Origin: Cristatella mucedo | Lineage: Eukaryota; Bryozoa; Phylactolaemata; Cristatellidae | Direction of reading: 5' to 3' | DNA length: 64,000 nucleotides | NCBI GenBank assembly: GCA_009760855.2 | Contig: WPIO01000030.1 | Coordinates: 985,001-1,049,000, forward strand | In this document: one piece after another, positions 26,485 through 37,083 of the stretch | How positions within the stretch are numbered: position 1 is the stretch's first letter | Layout of the letters: each line of letters starts with the position of its first letter | The notes under the pieces: model-generated | What the model was told of the DNA's origin: nothing | Database searches by the model: none | What the model saw: the letters and a program-made list of their open reading frames with translations, nothing else | Position numbers and translations under genes: made by a program

Positions 26485-27300
26485 TAATGTAGTGTATCTC
26501 CGTCTGTAACTCTACGAAGTCATAAAGACTATGCGGGTGATAGACCGGAGAGTTTTGTATAGCACTCACAGGCTAAGCGGCTTTCGGTACACATTCGGCG
26601 GCCAAGAGGCTTCGTCTCACACAACAAAGAGAGAGTTTGAAGCATAGCAGAGTCATTAGAGCAGTTGAGGTAGTGAGTAGCCTGAAAGTAGCAGCTCGGG
26701 ATCGCTGTAAAGGATAAGCCATAGTTGGCAGAAGGAGAGTAGTTGTCGTTGAGAAAGAATTGTGGAAGCGAGTTCAACAGTCTAGGACCTGCAGAGCTAA
26801 AGCTTCTGCCGCCAATGGTCTTTAAGCGGAGGAATGGAACAGCTAATTTATTGTCCGTACAGGACCTGAGGGCGAGAAGAGGCTTAAACTGGTGCAGCAG
26901 TTCAGCTAGGTACGAAGGAGCCAAGCTGTGGCGAGCCTTGTGGGTCAGCAGAGAATTTGCACTGTATCCGTTGTCCAACCGGCATCCGTCCTAGCTCTTC
27001 ACGTGCTCAAACCTCTGGGACATGAAGACTAGCCTTGTAGCTATATTCATAGTCAGCTGCAGTGGCCTAGTTGTTCTCTTTGGTAGCTCAGCCAAAAGGG
27101 AATTACAATTAACAAGCCGAGACAGAACTAAGGAGCTAGTTAAATTTTTTGCAAGCCACTGTAGAAGACAGCTACTAACCTTGGATAGGGATCGAACGTG
27201 ATGGCTAGCTGTAGAAGCAGTCCTCTGAATGAAGCTTTTAAAATTTAGGCAGTCGTCATATACGACACCTAATAAATAACGACATCTAAAAATCGCACAA
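26485..27300 (-). mobile_element. LINE-B fragment
   Basis: The minus strand has a long open C-terminal stretch (HKARHSLAPSYLAELLHQF, SFSSAGPRLLNSLPQF) and the 3' UTR ending at ACACTACATT near 26490. It extends upstream into the SRLV/LARNLISSLVL region before decaying. Confidence 0.85.
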
Positions 27301-28029
27301 GCTTGTCAAATTCATCAAACGATCAACTGTTCAAAATAATGCCTTTCAATCCAAAGCAAAAGCGAGTTCGGACGCGAGAATGAACTGCATCTTGACTCAA
27401 AGACTCGCTGGAACTCCATGCCAACAATGTGAAAGCTGCTAGTAAAGGCAAAAGTCGCCATCCGCGAGACACTAACCAAATTCAAGACGCTGGAAATGAT
27501 TGAGACATTAGGTTTTGACGCTCTTAAAACTCTTCTGAAGGCAATACAGCCTGTGAAACTTGCTGTTGAAAATCTAAGTCAGTAAGACGCGAATTGAATG
27601 TGTGCTGATGCAATTTTAGAATTAATGTTCAACTAGCTCTCAAAATCTGAGTAGTGACATTTTTAAAAAGCTCAAGGAAAATTGTTATGTGTCGCATCGA
27701 TGAGCGATTGAACAGTGATGTCAAGAACCTCTTTCGCAATCTCAAAGGTTAATACGTTGCCCCATACAAAACCAAGCTAAATTTCAGGAAATATATCATC
27801 TCATTGATTTGGAGTCAACGAGGTAGAAGTTGTCGTCGAAGGTTCTTCAAATGATGCTAAAAGTTTAAACTTGTCTCATGAAGATGAACTGAATTTTGCT
27901 TCAAAAAGATGGATCGTCAGTTGCAGTTGCAGGCCATGAAAGTTTCAGATGGCTGAAGTCCAAAATAACTCAGTAACTCTGGCCATCGCACTGAAAATCT
28001 CCAAATATTGTACAACGCAGTTCTAGCCG
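27301..28029. other. Spacer between two inverted LINE-B copies
   Basis: AT-rich and unassigned. A plus-strand trace near 27600-27780 (SSDIFKKLKENCYVSHR, then RLNSDVKNLFRNLKG in a shifted frame) looks like decayed coding DNA, perhaps a transposase, but I cannot name it. Confidence 0.35.
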
Positions 28030-29098
28030 TTAAACCACCGTCACTTTTATGCTGACGATACTGAGCTGTATTTTTCCTTCAAACCGACGGAACCTGCTGC
28101 AGCAACTGATAAACTGGATGCTTGCCGTGCCGATATGAGATCCTAATTGCAGGAAAACTTCTTGAAACTAAATGACGATAAAACCGAACTGCTGCTTATA
28201 GGACACCCTAAGCGTGTGGCTGGATTAAAAAGCTTAGCTCCTCTAATAGGTGATGCTATTGTGCGACCATCACCACGTGCTCGAAATTTAGGTGTCGCTT
28301 TTGACACGTGCCTAAATTTTTAAAGCTTCATTGAGAAGCCTGCTTCTGCAGCTTGCCGTCACGTCCGATCCTTATCAAAGATTAGGAGCTGTCTTCCACA
28401 GTGGCTTGCAAAAAATTTAATTAGCTCCTTAGTTCTGTCTCGGCTTGATTATTATATTTCTCTTCTGGCTGAGCTACCAAAGAAAGCAACTAGGCCGCTG
28501 CAGCTGACTATGAATATGGCTGCAAGGCTAGTTTCGAAGTCTCAGAGGTTTGACCGCGTGCCTCCTTTGCTAAAAGAGCTAGGACGGCTGCCGGTTGATC
28601 AACGGATACAGAGCAAAGCTCTTACGCTGACCCACAAGGCCCGCCACGGCTTGGCTCCTTCGTACCTAGCTGAACTGCTGCACCAGTTTAAGCCTCTTCT
28701 CGCTCTCAGGTCCTGTACGGACAATAAATTAGCTGTTCCATACCTCAGCTTAAAGACCGTTGGCGACAGAAGCTTTAGCTCTGCAGGTCCTAGGCTGTGG
28801 AACTCGCTTCCACAATTCTTACACAACGACAACTACTCTCCTGCTGCCGACAATAGCTCATCCTTTTCAGCGGTCCTGAGCTGCTACTTCCATGCTACTC
28901 ACTACCTCAACTGCTCTCCTAACTCTGCTCTGCTTCCCACTTTCTCTTTGTTGCGTGAGACGAAATCTGTTGGCTACCGAATGTGTACCGAAAGCCGCTT
29001 AGGCTGTGAGTGCGCTATACAAAACTCTCCTGCGTAACACCCACTTAGTCTTTATGGCTTTGTTGAGTTACAGACGGAGATACATTACATTACATCAA
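28030..29098 (+). mobile_element. LINE-B copy, RT thumb to tail
   Basis: Starts at the catalytic block HFYADDTELYFSFKP, continues through FLKLNDDKTELLLIGHPKRV, then an open C-terminal end from 28510 to 29037 (HKARHGLAPSYLAELLHQF, GDRSFSSAGPRLWNSLPQF), the 3' UTR and a TACATTACAT tail. Stops in the upstream part make it dead. Confidence 0.9.
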
Positions 29099-29867
29099 CG
29101 GACGTATTCATAATCTAATCGTTTACCTGTAACCGAGTTCCAGGGGTCAGAGGCTATTTCCCGCCAAGCCCCGCCATACTCCGGCCACGCTGCTGCTCGC
29201 CATGCCGCTGAGCTACGGTATACGGGCGTTATAAAAGCGACTTAATATAATAATTGTTAAAAGCTAGAGCAACGCCGATTGTTATTTTAACTAGGAGCTG
29301 GCGTTCACCTCATTTCGGGGAGTAGTGTGGGTGTGGAGTCGCTCCCGGGTCGCCCCGCCCTAGCCAGACCAGGGCTGGAGAGCATAACGCCTTCACCCAA
29401 TCAGAGGGGAGGACCCGGCTGCATACACGCTGCGGTACCGTACCACCGAAGGCTCAGGGGAGTGGGCGTAACCCGCCGCTTACCGAGCGGCGGGTCCTAC
29501 AGCCGAGTGCGGTTCGGCGGGCGTCTACGCACAATAAGCAGGCCGCCACGAAACGAGTGTTTCTGGCGCTGACCTAGTTATCGTTACTAAGGTGGTCGTA
29601 AGTTCGAGGCTTGAATTAGAAAGATACACACACCAATAGGGGATTTTACTGAGCTTCATTCGTAAGCGCACAATGTCGCCGCGCGTCTGGCTCAGTTTTA
29701 TCTCCAAACTCCTCACAGGCTCACGACAGCACAAGCACACTTGCGGGGAAATGCGTCCGCGAACTTAGGCTACCAACGTCTATTACGGGGAACGACGAAA
29801 ATAGGATGGAGCAACCCAAACCAGACCCTAGATCCAGACTGGAGAACTAGGGTTCCGCTTGCGCCGT

Positions 29868-30098
29868 GAAATGTGCTTATCCGTGCTGACACTGTGCATG
29901 CTGCCACTAACCACATTTGCATGCTGACCCTGTGCTTGTCACCCCTAACCATGTTATTCATGTTGTTTGCTTATCAAGCATTATATTTACTCACCATTCA
30001 ATTGCATTTCCCTTTGCAGCAAATGTAAAGCGCCTAGAAAGAAATTGAGTTCTTTGAGGGCGCTTTATCAGGTGCATTATTATTATTATTATTGTAAG
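29868..30098 (+). mobile_element. LINE-A 3' fragment inside the array unit
   Basis: 3' UTR words GTGCTGACACTGTGCATGCT and CACCCCTAACCATGTTATTC, the stem AAGCGCCTAGAAAGAAATTG...GGGCGCT, then ATTATTATTATT. Left and right flanks are the two halves of one ~160-bp unit. Confidence 0.85.
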
Positions 30099-30124
30099 GC
30101 AGGAATACCTCACACACTACCACA

Positions 30125-30395
30125 AGTAATGTAATGCATCTCCGTCAGTAACTCCAATAAGTTATATGGACTATGTGGGTGTTACGCAGGAGAGTTTTGT
30201 ATAGCGCTTTCACAGCCTAAGCGGCTTTCGGTACGCATTCGGTAGCTAACGGACTTAATCTCACGCAACAGATATAAAGTAAGAAGCGTATCTGAGTCAG
30301 GAGAGCAGTTGAGGTAGTGAGTAGCATGGAAGTACCACCTCAGGACCGCTGAAAAGGATGAGCCATAATCGGAAGCAGGAGTGCACCCTTGCAAC
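30125..30395 (-). mobile_element. LINE-B 3' fragment inside the same array unit
   Basis: Plus strand reads TAATGTAATGCATCTCCGTC, then the reverse of the 3' UTR and the SNSPA-type C terminus. It is flanked by the next pieces of the same array unit. Confidence 0.85.
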
Positions 30396-30516
30396 GGAGT
30401 AGCTCTCAGGCTAGCCGCGATATTAGCCCTTGCCTTAGTGGGTCTGACTAGGGCACCTAGAGCAACCGTAGCAGGCGGACTAGCCTAGGATTGGCCAAGG
30501 ACTGGCCAAGGAATGA

Positions 30517-30519
<3 letters not shown>

Positions 30520-30576
<57 letters not shown>

Positions 30577-30578
30577 GA

Positions 30579-30639
<61 letters not shown>
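30520..30639. repeat. (GA)n microsatellite
   Basis: About 120 bp of GA repeats with a few G insertions. Long RE/SL dipeptide ORFs across it are artefacts. Confidence 0.97.
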
Positions 30640-30642
<3 letters not shown>

Positions 30643-30816
30643 AGGACTGACAGAGCTCAGAGCTGCAGCTTCGGTAGTCGATGCGAGACTACGCTTCGAG
30701 AGCACGAGAGACGAACCTACGGCGACGGACAGCTAAGTGCAACTTAGACTGCGCAGTTGTGTTCTGCCGGCTACTCAGTTAGCCGCTCGTATCTTGGGGT
30801 GCTGTAGCGACGCGCG

Positions 30817-30970
30817 CATAGGGTAGTTAGTTATACTCGGACTTCGGGAGTTCGCGCAGTTAACTCCGTCGGACCGATACGCGCCACGTAAACGCACAGG
30901 GTAGTTGTTTATACTCGGACTTCGGGAGTTCGCACAGTTAACCCCGTTGGTCCGGTGCGCCGCGTAAAGC
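30817..30970. repeat. 77-bp tandem duplication
   Basis: 30817-30893 and 30894-30970 share GGGTAGTT, TATACTCGGACTTCGGGAGT and the following CAGTTAACxCCGT at the same spacing with scattered substitutions. Downstream, CACAATAAACTGTTGC at 31004-31019 looks like an LTR-type poly(A) region. Confidence 0.85.
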
Positions 30971-31285
30971 GCTTGCGCCGGCGCGTAACCGCTACGAACA
31001 GGCCCACAATAAACTGTTGCTTTCGGCACCCATTTGTGGCCGCCTGTGTTTTAACCGCACCGCAGCACGGCTTCACGCAGTCCACCGGTAGAGAGCCGGG
31101 GGACGAGCTTCTGCGCGGTTACACTCTTACGGGAAAATACGTCCTCGCACTTAGGCTGCTTACGTCTCTAGTGGGGACCGACCAAATAGGTGGAGGAGCT
31201 CGAACTGCCAAAATATCTCACGCACCACACCGAACTACTTCTAGTTCCCATTGATAAACCTTTACGCCGAGACCACGTGAGCGCA

Positions 31286-31438
<153 letters not shown>

Positions 31439-32868
31439 GATAAAAGCACGCAGCATAAAAGAAACACAAAATGCGAGCTCGGGCGTTATACGACCGTATT
31501 AGGTGGCATCCACCGAATCCTCCTGGCGTGGTCTCGTCCTGTGCCTCAATCGCCGGCGAACAGCCCACCCTCCTCCCTCGCTTTTAGAGAAACGAGTCCG
31601 GAAACTACCGGCGACGGCGTCGAAACAGAGCCGAAGAGAAAAAAGGAACCCCGAGCGAGCGTCGCCCTATCGTTATATAACTAGCCGGGACAATGGGGTT
31701 GACAAGCCAGCCAATATCAATTACATCAGCGACCTCCGCGTCCTCTTGCTCACTGCTCGAGAACGCAGGTGCTCTTCAGCCACCTCTCTCGTTCTCGCGG
31801 AAACTCGTCCAGCAAATCTAGGATGGCTGGCGGCGACAGCGACCTTGGGCAAGCGTTGCCCTATTCAAGCGTTGCCTTTTTTTCGGCCGGTCCGAATAGG
31901 CAATGCTAGCAATTCGAACAGTGTGCAAGCGCACTAAGTCGCCGCGCGTCTAGCTCAGTTTGATCTCCACACGGTCTCAACAGCACACGCACTCTTGCGG
32001 AGGGTTCACGTCCCCCGCACTTGGGCTACCTAAGTCTATTGTGGGGAACGACCCGAATGAGACGAGGAGCCCGAACCGGAGCCTAGACCCTGACTGGAGA
32101 GCTAGGGCTCTGCTTCCACCTCACGGCAGGAATACCTCATACACTACTCCAAGCACTCTTGCGGAGGAAACACGTCTCCACACTTAGGCTACTTACGTCT
32201 CTAGTGGGCACGACCCTAGTAGACGGAGCCCGAACCGGGAATGCTCGCAGGAGTGGCTTAACCTGCCGCTTACCTAGCGGCGTAACCTAGCGCCTAATGC
32301 CGTTCGGTGCGCGCCTACGCGCAATAAGCAGGCCGCCACGAAACGAGCGTTTCTGGCGCACTTATCGTTACTTAAGGGGGTCGTGAGTCCGCGGCGTGAA
32401 TTGGAAAGCCAGGCACAAATTGGGGATTTTACTGAGCTTTAATCGCAAGCGCACAAAGTCGCTTCGCGTCTAGCTCAGCTTTATCCCCACACTGCTCGCA
32501 CGCTCTCAACAGCACAAGCAAGCTTGCGGAGGGAATACGTCCTCGCACTTAGGCCACGTAAGTCTATTGTACGGAACGACCCAAATAAGACAAGGAGCCC
32601 GAACCGGAGCCTAGACCCTGGCTGGAGAACTAGGGCTCCGCTTCCACCTTACGGCAGGAATACCTCATGCGCTACACCAACCACTCTTGCGGAGGAGACA
32701 CGTCTCCACACTTAGGCTATTTGCGTCTCAAGTGGACATGACCCAAGTAGAAGGAGCCCGAACCGGAGCCTAGACCCTGAACGGAGAACTAGGGCTCCGC
32801 TTCCACCTCACGGCAGGAATACCTCATACACCACGCCAAGCACTCTTGGTGAGATCACGTGCACGCGA

Positions 32869-32869
<1 letters not shown>

Positions 32870-32945
<76 letters not shown>
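32870..32945. repeat. (CA)n microsatellite, ~76 bp
   Basis: Pure CA repeat at the equivalent position of the second copy of the duplicated block (32946-33172), so the microsatellite was duplicated with it. Confidence 0.97.
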
Positions 32946-32948
<3 letters not shown>

Positions 32949-33574
32949 CACAGAAAAACGCAAAATGCAAGCTCGAGCGTTATACGACCGTATTCGGTGG
33001 CGTCCACCGAAACCTCCCGGTGCTGTCTCGTCCGGCCCCTCAATCGCTGGTGAACAGCCCGCCCTCCTCCCTCGCTTTCAGAGAAACGAGTCTGGAAACT
33101 ACCGGCAACGGCGTCGAGGCGGAGACGAAGATGAAGAAGAGGCCCCTGGCGAGCGTCGCCCTATCATTATATAGCTGTAACCGGGTTCCAGGGGCCAAAG
33201 GCTATTTCCCGCCAAACCCCGTCATACTCCGGCCACGCTGCCGCTCGCCATGCCGCCGAGCTAGGGTAAGACGAGCGGCCGTCCGGTTAAACCTCTTTAT
33301 ATTAACGCATGCGCCAACAACAACAGAGCAACTAAACAAGTCTACAGGGAGGGTCCTATACACAGTACACTACGGGGGCGCAAGACGACGCAGCAAGCGC
33401 GAACAAACGTGTTAGTTGGGGTCAGTCGGCTTCTGCAGTCCTGTCGTTGTACCGACTCCGAATCCAACAGTACGAGCGTACGCCGTCCAAAACCCGGCTC
33501 GCTGAGTAACTGCTGGCTAGTCCGAGTCGACAACTGCCACAGTCGTAAGCTTCCACCGAAAGACGCCAACACAC

Positions 33575-33612
33575 GGGGGGGGGGTCACGAACACACTACA
33601 CGGGGGGGGGGG
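33575..33612 (+). repeat. Paired poly-G runs
   Basis: G10 at 33575-33584 and G11 at 33602-33612, 17 bp apart. They could form a G-quadruplex on the plus strand. Confidence 0.8.
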
Positions 33613-34430
33613 AACGCGGTATAAACAAGTCAACAACGAGCGAGCTATCCAGCTCCGCTCGGGCCTCGGGTACTCGTTGCCTTGCGTGCGTGGCAGCATC
33701 GCCGGAGCACGCCTGCACGAATCCAGGTGCATCACTCGGCGAGACCGGGAGCCTCCAACACCACGACTTACTTGGCCAACTTCCCGTACCCAAGAGCCCC
33801 AGTGACCTCACGTCACTGCATACATCCGGCCATGCCGTAGGTCCGACCCCGGCCTAGCCGGTGACCCTAACCCTCACTAAAGCCGTCCGGTCCCAGCCAA
33901 CCGAACCCAGCCTGGGTACATAGCTAGCCCCGACAATAGTGTTGACACTCCAGCCAATATGAATCAACTCAGCAACCTCTGCGTCCCCTTGCTCACCGCT
34001 CGAGAACGCAGATGCTCTGCACCCACTTCTTTTGTTCTCACGGAAACCGTCCAGCAAATTTAGGATGGCTGGCGGCGACAGCGACCTTGGGCAAGCAATG
34101 CCCGATTCTCAAATTGATAGCAGGAGCTATAGGGTTGACACTCCAGCCAATATCAATCACCTCGGCGACCTCTGCGTCCTCTTGCTCTAGGACAGAGGGG
34201 TTTCCTGCTGAGCAATTCTCATGCACTCTAAAACTGAGCCAGGCCGGCGCTGTGCTACAAATTGCTGGCCGAGACTGTAGGGTTGACGGGCCAGGCGATA
34301 TCAATCAATCACCTCATGATCCTACTACGACGGCTGCGTCCTCTTGCTCAATGCTCTAGGGCAGAGGTGTTTCCAGCTGAGCAGTTCTTGTGCACACGAA
34401 AATTGAGTCAGGCCGGCGCTGTGATACACT

Positions 34431-35124
34431 TTAGTAGAGCAGAATACCAAATTTTGGAAGTCTTAGTTATAAGAAATAGCATTATTTACTACATTAACAG
34501 AGGAGTTCAGTTAATGGATTCAGCTCTCCAAACTACATGTAAGGGCAGTAGCGCGACAACTGACAACTGGGCATTGACCATTCATGTATGTCCCGCTGAT
34601 GAAAAGTTAAGCTCATTCCTTCCCGCCAAAATCGCGACCGGCACAGGCGGCACCGGCCGCCGGAAGAAGCAGACGCCTGGCAGGGGCTGCTCACTCCTTC
34701 CCACCACAATCGTGATTACGCTTCCGTGGTGTAATCGTCCTGTTTTAGAGGTTATGGACTTAAATTGTCCGAGGCAGAAAAGAACAAATTTATAGTCGCT
34801 TGCAGGCACGATAGCTCAAGTGCAAGGCAGTTTTCCTTACATTCTATCCATTTTCAGTGAAAGTTATTTACGAGTTTAACCCTACATACTACTGACTTGG
34901 AAGTACCGTGCTGAACTCAAGGTCTCTTAAGTTTTACCGGCGATACCAGGTAATAGCTTTCAAAATTAGAAAGCAATAGCCGAGGGCAAATGCCATAAGA
35001 ATTTAGAAAATGGAATGCCTATCACTAAAAATACCGGCCGGCCGATGGTAGAGTGTGAAATAGTCACCGAAGTCACGGGAATGCAGTACACTACGGTGCG
35101 TCACACCAAGCACCGACTAAGCAT
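34431..35124. other. Intergenic DNA 5' of DTNBP1
   Basis: No gene recognised. Short ORFs here have no domain and no repeats recur elsewhere in the window. Confidence 0.4.
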
Positions 35125-35133
35125 ACCGGAAGT
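35125..35133 (+). promoter_or_regulatory. Consensus ETS/GABP site upstream of DTNBP1 exon 1
   Basis: ACCGGAAGT, the full ETS/GABP consensus, lies 105 bp before the proposed DTNBP1 start codon. Such sites are common in housekeeping promoters without a TATA box, so it modestly supports a transcription start here. Binding is inferred. Confidence 0.4.
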
Positions 35134-35237
35134 ACAAAATAACAGGTGGGAGTTGTATATTTGTCCTTGACCTACGGGCAGCTGACATCCGAGCTGGGCT
35201 AGTGAGCTGCCCGACGGCGCTCTTGCGGTGTGTGCAA

Positions 35238-37049
35238 ATGTTGACCCTGATCAAGAAGTTGCGCGACGAAGCAAAATCCAGGTCCGAAGAAGCTCTTGTT
35301 TTTAAGATCGCATGCTTTTAAGATGATGGAACTGGGCGTTTCCTTCGGTGCTTGCAGACGCATGAGTAAAATCAGTGTTGCCCTTTCCGGGAGCTGCAGC
35401 GTAATTTCAAGTGAGCTTCTGCTAAGGCGCTCACGTGTTTGTCAACTTTCATCAATATTGGATGAGCTACTTGTGCCCTTTAACATATGGTTGTTCAGAC
35501 TTGAAGTATGGCCGTAGTCCGTATACTCAAATCCCCAAGTGCAGCTCCGTGGATGTGGACTTTCTAACTGTCAGCCACTAGACCGCAGAAAGTGCCCTGT
35601 GCACACACTTGGCTTAGGCAAGGTTGGTGTGTTGCTTCTTCTTTTGTGCTTCGATATTCTTGTTTAGCCGTTCACGGTCATACTGGTTGCGTATCTCGGC
35701 GCATTACCATTAGTACGTCTATGTAGCACTTGTAGAGACGTACCGTGTTTGACCTTGCCTATGGGTGCTATCGAGCTGCCACCGTTTCTTTTAAGTAAAC
35801 AAGTGGGCATTTTGTTCATTATACGCCGTTCAGCAACCTCCACTTGACAGAGTGCCAGTTTTGCATGGCGTTCCCCAGCAAGAGCGACATGAACGGCACA
35901 GACATGAACAGCCTACTCTCCTGAAAAACAGTAATGTCATATTCAGTTGTATGCTTTCTCTGTCACAAAGAACTGGACTTGGTCATAAGAATATTCAACT
36001 GCTAGCTGCATCGCCTCATGGCTGTGTCACCTATTGTTAGGCGCTTTGGTTTCCACATAGATGACTTTGTGAGTTTCCCTTTAAAATCAGCTAGAATTCA
36101 TCTGAATATCACAATATTTTTACATTTTGGGCTTTCTCACTCGTTCAGAGTGTGATTTTTTGCCCAATTGGAGTCGTGCTGCATCTGTGTGATTCTTGTA
36201 GTCCGTTTCGGTTAACTGCTTGTTGTTGGTGCCTATGCACGGCCTTTGACCATGGAGCCTGGGTGGCCCATCCTGTCATGTGGGACTATGCATACATGCA
36301 CCAAAAGCCACTTAGGCTTTGAATGTGCTTTTGAAAACTTCTGTGAATGCACACTAAATCTGGGTTTGCTTGGTGAGTCTTGCTTCCTACCTGCATCCTA
36401 CATACTTGAGTCCGGTATGTATATGTATCTCATCAATACTGGAGGGGCCAGTCGAAGCCTTAGGGAAGACTTAACGAAGTCAGCAGTTGAACGTGGTTCT
36501 ACTACTTGGCCAAGACTTAGGCAAGACTTAGCAAATGACCAATCGCAGGTGCCGTCAAGAATACGCCTTCCTTGTTGCCGTGAAAAGCACGGCAGAAGAC
36601 TACCGGCAAAACCACCGAATCATTTTACGTGACTCCCTGCTTATGGGAATTTGCGGGCTAGTCATACAAGAATCAGGTAGTGGCTTCGGACGATAAAAGC
36701 AATCGTGGTAGGTTAAAATTCACCCGGAAGTGTATCGCGGAGGGCCACATCCTACCTCACTAACAGCAAAAGCATTTCCCCTAGAATAGGGGCACAGAAA
36801 TTAGAAAGCATGACTTAAAAGGAAGACTGATCATGTAAACCTCCTACAAAAAGGAAGATCAAAGTAGGACAGATGTAAGTAGGATGCAAGAATCAGTGTA
36901 AACCCTGTTGCACCTGTTCTTGTGGCTTATGCAGCTACAGAGATACATGGCACTAGTCTTTCATTCATTCATTTGTTCATTGGGAGCCTGATCTGCCTTC
37001 CCATCAGAAGCTTACAACACTGCTGAAGCTCTGCTTTATTCGACGTCAC

Positions 37050-37083
<34 letters not shown>

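Noticed and set aside
31990-32850. CRISPR-like array
   Set aside because: The repeated unit is ~160 bp with no spacers, in a eukaryotic genome.
34262-34795. 177-codon ORF at the right end of the repeat array
   Set aside because: It overlaps the CCAGCCAATAT-type repeats and has no recognisable protein feature.
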